From Sthenelais limicola (taxonomy: Eukaryota; Annelida; Polychaeta; Phyllodocida; Sigalionidae): a stretch of 64,000 nucleotides of DNA. The position numbers and the translations under genes are program-made. The stretch lies in NCBI GenBank assembly GCA_942159475.1, contig OW804094.1, positions 16,489,708 to 16,553,707 of the forward strand, given 5' to 3'. Positions 52,318 to 61,784 of the stretch are shown here, piece by piece. The notes below the pieces were generated by a model, which ran no database searches, was not told the origin of the DNA, and worked only from the letters and a program-made list of their open reading frames with translations. The number at the start of each line of letters is the position of its first letter. The stretch's first letter is position 1.

Positions 52318-52503
52318 AGAGAAGTGGAGAGAATTGGAGAGAATTGGAGAGAATTGGAGAGAATTGGAGAGAATTGGAGAGAATTGGAGAGAAGTGGAGA
52401 GAAGTGGAGAGAAGTGGAGAGAATTGGAGAGAATTGGAGAGAATTGGAGAGAATTGGAGAGAATTGGAGAGAAGCGGAGAGTAGCGGAGAGTAGCGGAGA
52501 GAA
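52318..52503. repeat. 10-bp tandem array GAGAATTGGA
   Basis: About 18 units of GAGAATTGGA with a block of GAGAAGTGGA variants in the middle and GAGTAGCGGA variants at the right edge. Variants cluster, as expected from replication slippage. The array reads as a repetitive peptide only by chance. Confidence 0.95.
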
Positions 52504-52526
52504 TTATGTGTGTATAGGACAGTCTA

Positions 52527-52636
52527 GATGAGAGAGTCTCTTCAAACAGAGGGAAAGCCTCTCGCCTCTAACCACACAATGCCATTATAATTCCATTAGG
52601 ACCCAGAAATGTCATTATAATCCCACTAGAACACTG
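52527..52636 (+). repeat. Repeat K copy 2
   Basis: GAGAGAGTCTCTTCAAACAG, GGAAAGCCTCTCGCCTC, ATTATAATTCCATTAGGACC and CACTAGAACACTG are the inverse of 12121-12232. Confidence 0.8.
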
Positions 52637-52987
52637 CCCACCACAATATGCCCCCACCGAGTCCACAGATTGGATAGATAGAAAGGCAGTGAGGTACATA
52701 GTTGCGCAATCAGTAAGGTGGCGGTGTGTAAGCAGAGAAGAGAACAAATATAATGAGACTTAGTGTGTAAATATGATGAAACCCGCCAGTAATCACTGAG
52801 ACAACATCTCCACCTCCACTTCCAGCTGTCTCACACTTGTCTTATAGCCGTCTTATACAATGAGGGAACACAGACATGTCACTCGCTGTCTCTTGGGCCA
52901 ATATTTGTACGGATACAGTGGCCATGTTTAAGGCGATATATGTGTATAGAACATGGTGGACAATAAGTACCCTTTGCTCTATTTAGT
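52637..52987. other. Unannotated sequence
   Basis: Nothing recognised. Confidence 0.35.
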
Positions 52988-53222
52988 GGGTCAAGTTTTC
53001 AGAAAATGTACAATTGACCTTCACCAATGCCTTCAAAAAACCCAGATTTAAGACAAAAATCTGGTTCAAAATACAGTTCAGCATAACCAGACAGATCTAT
53101 TGAATGAATACATTACAGAATACACTCAGATATACCTTGTATTTAGAATTTTTCACTCTAATTTAGCAGAATTTGAGAGATGTGTGGAACTGTAGATTTT
53201 GCATTTTCTGAAAATCTGACCC
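52988..53222 (-). mobile_element. MITE-A copy 56 (subfamily c), TSD TAGT
   Basis: Left end GGGTCAAGTTTTCAGAAA, right end GAAAATCTGACCC, TAGT on both sides. Confidence 0.94.
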
Positions 53223-53413
53223 TAGTAGGGAGGTTCAGTAAGTCTAACCTATACGTAAATGTAAACGTATCCGTATCTCTGTTATACAAACATGCATTAA
53301 AAAGAAATATGAGGTTCAGCAAAATATGACGGAGAAAACGCTGAGTAAAACTTCATGATCAGCGTATCAAATGTGATCAAGTTTAGTTTGACTGTTCAGT
53401 TTTTGTGTGCATA

Positions 53414-53530
53414 AAGGGCCTATACATATAGTCCACTAAACCGATTCTCATGCGATTCTCACAGAATTTAGTGCAAAAGAGTCTCCTGCGGAGCAAAATC
53501 GCATGGGAATCGGCTTAGTGGACTAGACCC
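53414..53530. mobile_element. Hairpin MITE, Harbinger-like, later hit by MITE-F
   Basis: Left end AGGGCCTATACATATAGTCC / ACTAAACCGATTCTCATGC and right end GCATGGGAATCGGCTTAGTG / GACTAGACCCT are inverse arms of about 40 bases. The left TSD is TAA. The right TAA is split by MITE-F: removing MITE-F and one TTA restores CCCT-TAA. Confidence 0.85.
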
Positions 53531-53533
53531 TTA

Positions 53534-53787
53534 TAGTGGAACTCCACTATAGGTAAAAAACGGCGCCAACAGGCAAAAACGGCTGCGACGAATTTTTTGC
53601 GACGAAATATCTAATCAAGTTAGATATTTTGCAATTGTTGGCAACAAATAAATGTGTTGCCAACAACCTATTTTACCCCCTCATCCACTAGAATTTTTAG
53701 TCATGTCGAATTTTCCGAATTGTTAGAAATGTCGGCGACGAATTTTGCCTGTTGGCGCCGTTTTTTACCTATAGTGGTGTTCCGCTA
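53534..53787 (-). mobile_element. MITE-F copy 2, TSD TTA
   Basis: Left TAGTGGAACTCCACTATAGG, right CCTATAGTGGTGTTCCGCTA, TTA at 53531-53533 and 53788-53790. Opposite orientation to the 18191 copy. It shares GGCAAAAACGGCTGCGACG and GTTGGCAACAAATAAATGTG. Confidence 0.88.
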
Positions 53788-53790
53788 TTA

Positions 53791-54199
53791 AGTCAGATTA
53801 TGTGGAAACACTTTAAATGTTGTCCTTGGTCATTCCATTGTCATTCGAATCCATCTTTGTATTCCACTTGCAAGCATTTATCCTACCTTTCCTATATAAA
53901 CTAGAATTGATTATGATTATTTCTACCGGCCGAATATTGTTATTATGTTTTAATTATATTTTCTAGTGTATTATTACTCTACCATTCTTATCATACCTGG
54001 TTGTTATTAATAGTATTCCTTTTCTTATTGTTCCAGGTGAGAGCAACTAGGTCCAGGTGTCTTCTACAAGGAGGTAGACTTATTTCTTGGCCACGAATAT
54101 CTGACATTGAGAACATTATAGAACATAATTAAGTGATACTAATAATAACATTAGTGATGAGAAAAACACGTTACATTCCTCAAGTGGAGATGCCTTATA
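53791..54199. other. Unannotated stretch containing a splice-like site
   Basis: Otherwise unique AT-rich DNA. Confidence 0.35.
54010..54044 (+). promoter_or_regulatory. Juxtaposed splice acceptor/donor (recursive-splice-like site 2)
   Basis: TATTCCTTTTCTTATTGTTC then CAG (54034-54036) directly followed by GTGAGAG. Same strand and same arrangement as the site at 30518. TTATTAAT upstream could serve as branch point. Confidence 0.35.
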
Positions 54200-54434
54200 G
54201 GGTCAAACCTTCAGAAAATGTACAAGTGTCCTTCACCAATCCTCTCAAATAACCCAAATTTAAGAAGAAAATTATGTTTAAAATACAGCTCAACATAACC
54301 AGACAGATTTATTGAATGAATACAATACAGAATACACTCAGATATACTCAGTATTTATCATTTTTCACTCTAATTTAGCAGAATTTGCTAGATGTGTAGA
54401 ACTGTAGATTGTGCATTTATTGAAAATCTGACCC
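54200..54434 (-). mobile_element. MITE-A copy 57 (subfamily c), TSD TATA
   Basis: Left end GGGTCAAACCTTCAGAAA, right end GAAAATCTGACCC, TATA on both sides. Confidence 0.94.
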
Positions 54435-54479
54435 TATAGTACAGGTGATATTGAGCTGCGTTATGCATCACAATGATAA

Positions 54480-54660
54480 AGGCTGACGCACACATGGCCG
54501 ATTTGGCTCCCTATTGCCCCACGATTTGGGTCTCCTGATGAATCTTAGTATTTTATTTCAAATCCTGATTTATGTTTTTGAAATAACATTAACCATGGTT
54601 TGAAATGCAATCTTCCCCAAATCGTAGGGCAATCCAAATCGGCCATGTGTGCGTCAGCCT
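54480..54660. mobile_element. Hairpin MITE, Harbinger-like, TSD TAA
   Basis: Terminal repeats AGGCTGACGCACACATGGCC / GGCCATGTGTGCGTCAGCCT are perfect for 20 bases and continue with GATTTGG. TAA at 54477-54479 and 54661-54663. Secondary arms: ATCGTAGGGCAAT versus ATTGCCCCACGAT. No coding capacity. Confidence 0.9.
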
Positions 54661-54663
54661 TAA

Positions 54664-54948
54664 GAGACTATATTGAAAGTGTAAATTGTGCATTAATATA
54701 AATTGTGCATTAATATTAACATTGAAAGAGCCGATAAAGACAGAAAAACACATAGTACAGGTAGTAACTTTATGCAGTTGTTGGCGTCAGGTACACACGG
54801 CCACACGATGCAGGAACCTAACACTGGCCACTCTAACCACGCCCACGCGGGATCCTGCTTCTTTCTAAAATAATAAAGGCTCTAATGTAGCTAGAGTGGG
54901 AGGAGGTAACATCAGAGATTAGCATCAGCCTCCTGCATTCTAGCCTTT
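54664..54948. other. Unannotated sequence
   Basis: Contains a short direct duplication of AATTGTGCATTAATAT (about 54685-54720). Otherwise nothing. Confidence 0.4.
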
Positions 54949-55182
54949 GGATGAAGTTGCCTGGAAATGTAGAATTCTCTTCACCAATCCTCCTAAATAA
55001 ATCAGATTTAAGACAGAAATATGTTTAAAAATATGATTAAACATAACTAAATACATTCTATTAATCAAGGCAAAACTAAATATACTCAGATATACCAAGC
55101 TCTTATCATTTCCCAGTCTAATTTCACAAAATTTACTGAATATGTCGAGCTACAAATTGTACATTTTTTGATAACCTGACCC
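54949..55182 (-). mobile_element. MITE-A copy 58 (subfamily f-like), TSD CTTT
   Basis: Left end GGATGAAGTTGCCTGGAAA, right end GATAACCTGACC, CTTT on both sides. Confidence 0.9.
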
Positions 55183-55209
55183 CTTTATCTGAGAGATGAC
55201 GCACTTGCT

Positions 55210-55444
55210 GGGTGAAGTCGCCAGAAAATGTGCGATTCACCTTCACCAATCCTCTCAAATAACCCAAATCTCAGACAAAAGTAAAGTTCAAAATACAGTT
55301 CAACCTAACCAAACGGATTACAAGAATCAATGCAATGCCGAATATGCTCGAATTGACCAAGTATTGGCCAAATTGCAGCGTTATTTAGCAGACTTTACAG
55401 AATGTGTAGAGCTGTCAATTGTACATTTTCTGACAATCTGCCCC
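55210..55444 (-). mobile_element. MITE-A copy 59 (subfamily b)
   Basis: Left end GGGTGAAGTCGCCAGAAA, interior ATTACAAGAATCAATGCAAT, right end GACAATCTGCCCC. No clear TSD. Confidence 0.88.
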
Positions 55445-55618
55445 GCCTGCTGTGTATGTATGCAGGGAGTGAGGTAGATAAGCATCTGGTGGGGAAGGGC
55501 TTCAGGAATAGCCAGACTTGTTGCTTTTTATTTCCTACATTGACCAACAAGTTGGACACAAGCAATTAGAAAAGGCAGAGGTGGCCTTGTGAGTGGACAT
55601 GGGTGGTAAAACTGCAAT

Positions 55619-55728
55619 AGGGGACTTGCATAGCCGCCATTTTGAATCTAGATTCGCATGGAATCATGGGACTAATGGTGCAGTATAGCATTTATAGAAA
55701 ACATGTCATGTTCTGTATGGAATATTTT
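55619..55728 (+). mobile_element. MITE-C copy 4, left part
   Basis: AGGGGACTTGCATAGCCGCC to GAATATTTT, where repeat D copy 5 interrupts. A short continuation (TTAATGCTCTAATGTCAATG) follows at 55866-55892 and then ends. Confidence 0.85.
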
Positions 55729-55865
55729 CTCTGTCTCTCTCTCCCTTCTTCTCTATCTCTATTTCCTGGGTATGATCATAAACTGCCTCCCTCTCAGCTC
55801 TCCCGCCCTTGATATAACCATATTAAATGTGTTGATAAGGGTGTAAAGCAACCAATCTCACTCCT
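55729..55865 (-). repeat. Repeat D copy 5 inserted in MITE-C
   Basis: TCTGTCTCTCTCTCCC, TTTCCTGGGTATGATCATAA, CTCTCAGCTCTCCCGCCC, TAAATGTGTTGATAAGGG and AACCAATCTCACTC are the reverse of D. Confidence 0.85.
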
Positions 55866-55892
55866 TTATTAATGCTCTAATGTCAATGCAAA

Positions 55893-56275
55893 TGTAGGGA
55901 CCTTGAAATTTTCCAATTCTATCATAAAATCCAATAAATAAATTTCATTTAAATTTCATTTAATATCAATCCAGAACACAATACCATTCAGGAAATGGTG
56001 CAGGTATAACAGTGTACCTGAATCCTCGCAGGAATTATTGGTCTAATTAACCTATGTACATTCACACCTACATGGAGTACCTTTGAAAAGGTGCTTGTTC
56101 TATGGGATATGTTGCTTGACAATTCTTTTGTAATCCCTTTGGCTATTTTCATTGAGTTTAAATAGTATCATTTATGGTGTGAGAACTTATATATGTATAC
56201 AGCTTCCTCGTTTTGAGTCGGTTACGGTCAGTCCAACGGTCAGTGAACAGCAACATACATGTGGCAAACGTAAAC
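55893..56275. other. Unannotated sequence
   Basis: Nothing recognised. Confidence 0.35.
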
Positions 56276-56511
56276 GGGTCAGATTTTCAGAAAATGCACA
56301 ATCTACAGTTCAACACATGTCTCAAATTCTGCTAAATAAGTGTGAAAAAAAGATAAATACTGAGTATTTCTGAGTATATTCTGTATACTATTCATTCAAT
56401 AAATCTGTCTGGTTATGTTGAACTGTATTTTGAACCTGATTTTCATCTGAAATTTGGCTTATATGAGGAGATTGGAGAAGGCCAATTGTAGATTTTCTGA
56501 AGACTTGACCC
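56276..56511 (+). mobile_element. MITE-A copy 60 (subfamily c), TSD AAAC
   Basis: Left end GGGTCAGATTTTCAGAAA, right end GAAGACTTGACCC, AAAC on both sides. Confidence 0.94.
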
Positions 56512-56734
56512 AAACAGACTTTGTCCTTCATTTTAATTGAAAAAAGTTCCGGCAATATTGCATGTGACCGATTGACATTCACAGAATACTTTACAAGGAT
56601 CCTTTACCCATCTTCTGATATCACAATACGTATATAATACGTGTTTGATGATTTTCATGATGGGAATCTGACATTTGCCATACAGGTTAACCATCATCTT
56701 AGAATAAAACTCCCCCTCAAGAATACCGTGTGAT

Positions 56735-57150
56735 ATGTGATGTGTTACAGGAAAATGAGTCACAAGTCGCAAAATTGATATTTTTCAAAGTGTTTTATTC
56801 AGAAGAAGTCTTTGTTGTAATGTTTTCATTTTTGGGGTCCTTAATGCCTCTTATAGCATGAATATATTTACAAAATCTTAAGACAGTCTATTAAATATAT
56901 TCTTCCATTTCGGAGGTCATCTCATAGAGTGTATTTAGCTTCTTTACTAGTAATCGTCCGCCCAGAAGAAATATTGCAAACTTTTCTTTTCAAAAGTAAA
57001 AATATCAAACCTAAAATATAGAAATATCTATAAGATGCTCTAATGTTTACTATCATTAGAATCGCCTTTAAATCCTCCTTTCAAATATGATGACATCTCA
57101 AAATCCAATTTTTGTGACTTGTGACTCATTTTCCTAAAACATTTCACATT
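56735..57150 (+). mobile_element. MITE-B, near-complete copy
   Basis: Left ATGTGATGTGTTACAGGAAA with GTCACAAGTCGCAAAATTG. Right TGTGACTTGTGACTCATTT and CCTAAAACATTTCACAT. About 416 bases. Confidence 0.88.
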
Positions 57151-57205
57151 ATCTGTAACGAATCCGTTCTAATTTCCAAGACATGGACTATCCATTGTCT
57201 CCGTA

Positions 57206-57437
57206 AGGGCGGTCTCCACTGGCTGTGGTAAGCTCTGCGGTAAGCTCTGTGGTAAGCTCTGCGGTAAACTCTGCGGTAAGCTCTGTGATGTTGTTGTGAT
57301 GGTTCTATAGATCGGAAGGAGTGACGAGGTGGCCTGTGAACAATATAAGCAGGATATCGTCTCTCCTTTCCACCTACAGAAACAACACCATCGCAAGCCT
57401 TACCGCAGAGCTTGCCGCAGCCAGTGGAGACCACCCT
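57206..57437. mobile_element. MITE-E copy 4, expanded arm
   Basis: Left end AGGGCGGTCTCCACTGGCTG, right end CAGTGGAGACCACCCT. Flanks GTA and TTA. The left arm carries about five tandem GGTAAGCTCTG(C/T) units against two in the right arm, so the palindrome has become asymmetric. Confidence 0.87.
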
Positions 57438-57440
57438 TTA

Positions 57441-58006
57441 CTCTGAAACGTCACTGAATCGAATCTCTTTGACCCTTCGCTTAAGGACAGAGTGATACTA
57501 GATCATATTCCCTCCCTCCTTCTCTCTATTAGGCCAACAGATATTAATAAGCAAACAGTTTTTGGTCTTCGTGGACATGCCTCATAACTTCCATCATTAT
57601 AATCCAGCCTCAATCAAAAACTTAATTGCCTTTAATTAGTGGTGGTAGGACCGCACAGGAAAACACCCATTCGCTCTGCTTCCTTTTTAGAGACCTGGAA
57701 ATAAGAATTGTTTTTGATTAATTATTTCATTAGAATTCCCTTAATGTTTCGCTATAATTCTTCCTTGATGCGTTTTAATAAAGCTGTAATTTCCCCACTG
57801 TTTTTTGAAAATATAAAGGCTGCCAATATTCAATAATGGATCCAAATGAGCCTTGAAAAGGGGTTTGAAATCTTGTAATGCTTCATTTAAATGTCACATT
57901 TTAATCAAAGAGATGATTAATCACTCTTTTAGAATAATAATGATTCACATAGGATGGGCATCTAAATTGAGAACACTAATTATCGTATATACTTTATAGG
58001 ATGTAT
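57441..58006. other. Unannotated stretch
   Basis: No repeat or gene recognised. Confidence 0.35.
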
Positions 58007-58242
58007 GGGTCAGATCACCAGAAAATGTACAATCAGTAGCTCTACACATTTGATCAATTCTACTAAATTGGACTGAAAAATGATAAATACTGGGTTTATC
58101 TGGGAGTATATTTGGCATCGAGTTGACTCAAAGGATGCCTTTTATTACGTGAGGTGTATTTTGAGTCTCATTTTCGTGTTAAATTCGGGTTATTTGGGAG
58201 GGTTTCTGAATGTGAATTGTGTATTTTCTGGAAATTTCACCC
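58007..58242 (+). mobile_element. MITE-A copy 61 (subfamily d)
   Basis: Left end GGGTCAGATCACCAGAAA, interior GAGTTGACTCAAAGGATGCC, right end GGAAATTTCACCC. Flanks do not match. Confidence 0.9.
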
Positions 58243-58510
58243 ACATAGCCTCCACCACACACCTGCACAGACACAACTCTCTTGAGACGATTTCAAAATC
58301 TCTTTACTCCTTTTAGTTTAGATTGTTTAAACTTCACTGACGTGGAATAGCTCTTCTCCAACAATCCTTCTTAGAAAGCTTCTATCATTTAAAACCAAAC
58401 CAAATAAAAAAACAAATTATTATAGTAGATGGGAAATAAGAAAGTGAGCTGAGTAGAAACTGTGAGGGAAATGGGAGAAAACACGTGTGTCATTTCAAGC
58501 AGACAAGAAT

Positions 58511-58785
58511 AGGGGATTTGCATAGCCGCCATTTGGAATCTTGATTCGCATGGAATTATGGGGGTAATGGTACAGTCTAAAATCTATAGAAAACATGTCA
58601 TGTTTAGCATGGAATATTTATCAATGCTTTAATGACAAAGTCCATACATGTTAAATACATGATTCCATAATTCTAGTTCCCATATTTCCCATTATGCATG
58701 TGGTTTCATTTGATCATTTATACAAGCTGTGATATTGGTGAAAACATTCTTGTAATTTTCGATAGAAATGTTACCAAATATTGGA
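58511..58785 (+). mobile_element. MITE-C copy 5, joined to MITE-B
   Basis: AGGGGATTTGCATAGCCGCC to TTGTAATTTTCGATAG and ACCAAATATT, after which the sequence switches into MITE-B. The right end is missing. Confidence 0.87.
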
Positions 58786-59181
58786 AAGTTTTAGAAAAAT
58801 GTCACAAAATATGGATTGTGAGATATCATCATATTTGAAAAGAGGAGATCAAGCTGATTCCAATGATAGTAGACAGTAGGACATCTAATGAGTATTTCTA
58901 TATTTTAAGTTTGATATTGTTATTTTTGAAAAAATAGAAGTTTTGCAATATTCCTGGATAGGTAGTTACCAGTAAACTAACTAAAATTTAATATACTCCA
59001 TACGTGGGCCTTCAAAACGCAAGCACATATTCAATACTATATCTCGAAATTTGTTACACGGATTCATATGAATATAAGTGCTATACCCCCTAATCATCAG
59101 AACACTTCAATAAAGAGATCTAGTGGAAAAAACACTTTGAAAAATAATACTTGTGACTCATTTTCCTGAAACACATCACAT
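58786..59181 (-). mobile_element. MITE-B, left end eroded
   Basis: TTTTAGAAAAATGTCACAAA, then ATTCCAATGATAGTAGACAG. Right end CTTGTGACTCATTTTCCTG and AAACACATCACAT. It replaced the right end of MITE-C copy 5. Confidence 0.87.
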
Positions 59182-59418
59182 TAATGGGAGAAAGCACGTG
59201 TGTAATTTGAAGCAGACGACAATTGGAAAGGGCGGGAAAGGGAATCAATATACTGCAGCAATTAAGCTGTGTTTTGCGCCCCTTAGCGGCGGAGAATGTA
59301 ATTCATGAAGAAAGACTAGCCACCTGACAAGTGGAAAAATGATATTCCTCTCTCATGAAAGCTTGGGAAAACATCTGCTTCTGCGTAATCCTCATCCTCC
59401 GCCGCCATTTTACTGATT
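59182..59418. other. Unannotated sequence with GCAGACGACAATT word
   Basis: AAGCAGACGACAATTGGAAA (about 59210) recurs elsewhere in the window. Otherwise nothing. Confidence 0.4.
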
Positions 59419-59702
59419 GGAAAGATTCATTAGATACAATCATGTTTCTCAATCAAAGACATTTTAAAGGGAGGGAGTAACATGGATAGGAGACATAAAC
59501 ATGCAAATTCGTAAAACCAAATATTACAATTCTCAATTTTAGGAAGATTCAGTAGATACAATCATGTTTCTCAATCAAAGACATTTTAAAGGAAGGGAGT
59601 AACATGGATAGGAGACATAAACATGCAAATTCGTAAAACCAAATATTACAATTCTCAATTTTAGGAGGATTCAGTAGATACTATCATGTTTCTAAACCAT
59701 TT
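59419..59702. repeat. 122-bp tandem duplication, nearly identical units
   Basis: Units start at 59419, 59541 and 59663 (partial). CATGTTTCTCAATCAAAGAC, GGGAGTAACATGGATAGGAG and AAATATTACAATTCTCAATT are shared with very few mismatches. This is the youngest-looking duplication in the window. Confidence 0.93.
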
Positions 59703-59706
59703 GCAT

Positions 59707-60288
59707 GGGTCAGATTTTCAGAAAATGCACAATCGGCAGCTCTAAAAATTTGGTAACTTTTGTTGAATTAGACAGAAACATCATAAATAACGGGTATATC
59801 AGAGTATCTTTGGCATTGTGTTGATTAAAAATATCTCTTTTATTGGGTGAAACTGCATTTTGGACGTCCCTTTTCACTTAAATTTGGGTTATGTGAAAGG
59901 TTGGTGAAGGCCAATAGGGGACTTGCATATCTCACTGCGCATGTCTACTGCAGTGCATGCTGGGATTGATTCTGTTCAAGTCTGACATAAAAATATTTGG
60001 CAACATTTTGTCGAAAATTGCAAGAATGTTATCACCAATATCAGAGCTTGTATAAATCATCTATGAAAACCAGATGCATGATGGGAAATAGGGGGACATG
60101 TGTTATGGAAACATATAAAACACATGGATATTGACAAAAGAGCATTGGTAAATAGTCAATGCTGAACATGGCATGTTTTCTATAGAGTTTACACTGTACC
60201 ATTAGTCCCATAATTCCATGCGAATCAGGATTCAAAATGGCGGCTATGCAAATCCCCTATTGTACGTTCTCTGACGATGATTTCACCC
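59707..60288 (+). mobile_element. MITE-A copy 62 (subfamily e) split by MITE-C
   Basis: Left end GGGTCAGATTTTCAGAAA, interior AATATCTCTTTTATTGGG. At GGCCAA / TTGTACG it is interrupted by MITE-C copy 6. Right end GATGATTTCACCC. Confidence 0.9.
59916..60258 (-). mobile_element. MITE-C copy 6, complete, nested in MITE-A, TSD AT
   Basis: Left AGGGGACTTGCATATC, right GCTATGCAAATCCCCT. The host sequence is CCA-AT before and AT-TGT after. Closing it to CCAATTGT restores the MITE-A consensus and fixes the TSD at 2 bp. Confidence 0.94.
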
Positions 60289-60691
60289 ATTTAAGGACAG
60301 AACACGAGAGTTGTTGTAATACGGATAGTATGATTATATTTCCGAGCATACTAAAGGATACCACCCGATCTATTATGATAGTATCAAATTTTCAATTTTC
60401 AATTTTCAATTTAATAAATGCTCGATACACACCATCCTACACCTTTGCCGTCTTCGCTTTAAATCTTTTAAAAAAACTTCTGGATAAATCTAGCTCATAA
60501 TCGTGTGCAAGCAGATCCATATAAATTGGTTTCTACCATTACATTAACACAATATAACAAATATGATTAAGTAAAATGAATATTTTATGGAAAATATATT
60601 CACAATTCTATGTAAAATGGAAGGTCGTAATTTTCTTGGCTCTTAAAATAATTGCAGATATGAGACAAGCATTGTTTTGCAGATCCTGTAT
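60289..60691. other. Unannotated AT-rich sequence
   Basis: Contains a short (TTTTCAA)n tract at 60389-60412. Nothing else. Confidence 0.45.
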
Positions 60692-61321
60692 GGGTCAGAT
60701 TTTCAGAAAATGTACAATTGCCAGATACACACATTAAGTAAATTCTACAAAATTAGGCTGCAATTTGGTCAACACTAGTTAAATTCGAAAATATTCTGCA
60801 TTGCATTGACACTACAAATCTGTTTGGTTATATTGAACTGTAATTTTAACTTTATTTTCGTCTGAAATATGGCCCATTTGTCATGTGTTCCAGGAAAATG
60901 AGTCATAAGTCGCAAAAAATAGATTTTGAGATACCATTATATTTGAAACGACGAGATCAAGCCGATTCCAATGATAGTAAACAGTCTAATAAAATAATAA
61001 GTATTTCTAGATTTTAAGTTTGATATCTTCCTTTTTGAATAAAAAAGTTTCCAATATTTCTGGGGCTCATTAGACAGTAAAGTAAATAAATGTAGTCCAT
61101 ATGAGGACATTTAAAACGAAAGGATATATTACATAGGTTGTCTTGAAATTTGATACATCGATTGACATAACTACAAGTGACACACTCTCCAAGAATCAGA
61201 ACACTCCAATAATGTGACTTTGTGAAAAAAACGCTTTGAAAAATATCAATTTTGCGACTTATGACTCATTTCCACATCACATTTGAGAAGATTGGCAAAG
61301 TTAAATTGTACATTTTCTGAG
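60692..61321 (+). mobile_element. MITE-A copy 63 (subfamily b) split by MITE-B
   Basis: Left end GGGTCAGATTTTCAGAAA. The host is interrupted after ATATGGCCCATTT and resumes GAGAAGATTGGCAAAG to ACATTTTCTGAGCAG. The last bases of the right terminus are lost. Confidence 0.9.
60873..61264 (-). mobile_element. MITE-B nested in MITE-A copy 63
   Basis: Left ATGTGTTCCAGGAAAATGAG, right TTATGACTCATTTCCACATC and ACA. ATTTG occurs at both junctions, a possible TSD of up to 5 bases. Confidence 0.9.
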
Positions 61322-61370
61322 CAGTAAACGGAAAAAACAGCTTTAATGGGCCGGTACAGGATAAGCTATA

Positions 61371-61784
61371 GGTGATCCGTTTTAGCAAAATGAGTCATAA
61401 GTCGCAAAAAATGTATTTTGAGATATCACCATATTTGAAAAGAGGAGATCAAGCTGATTCCAATGATAGTAAACAGTAGGACACCTAAATAAGGATTTCC
61501 ATATTTTAAGTTTGATATTTTTATTTTTGAAAAAAAAAGGTTTGCAATGTTTCTGGATGGTTAAATACCAGTAAAGTAACTAAATATACTCCATACAAAA
61601 GTCTTTAAACACAGGGATATATCTAATACAAGGTCCCGAAATTTGTTACATGGATTTATGTAATTATAAGTGCTGAACCAGCTAAAGATCAGAACATTTC
61701 AATAAAGAGATCTTGTGAAAAAAACACCTTGAAAAATATCAATTTTGCGACTTATGACTTATTTTCCTAAAACGGATCACATAT
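61371..61784 (-). mobile_element. MITE-B, complete copy, GGATCAC variant ends
   Basis: Ends are GTGATCCGTTTTAGCAAAAT and CCTAAAACGGATCAC, matching the right end of the copy at 14495 rather than the ACACATCACA type. This defines a second terminal variant. Confidence 0.9.
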
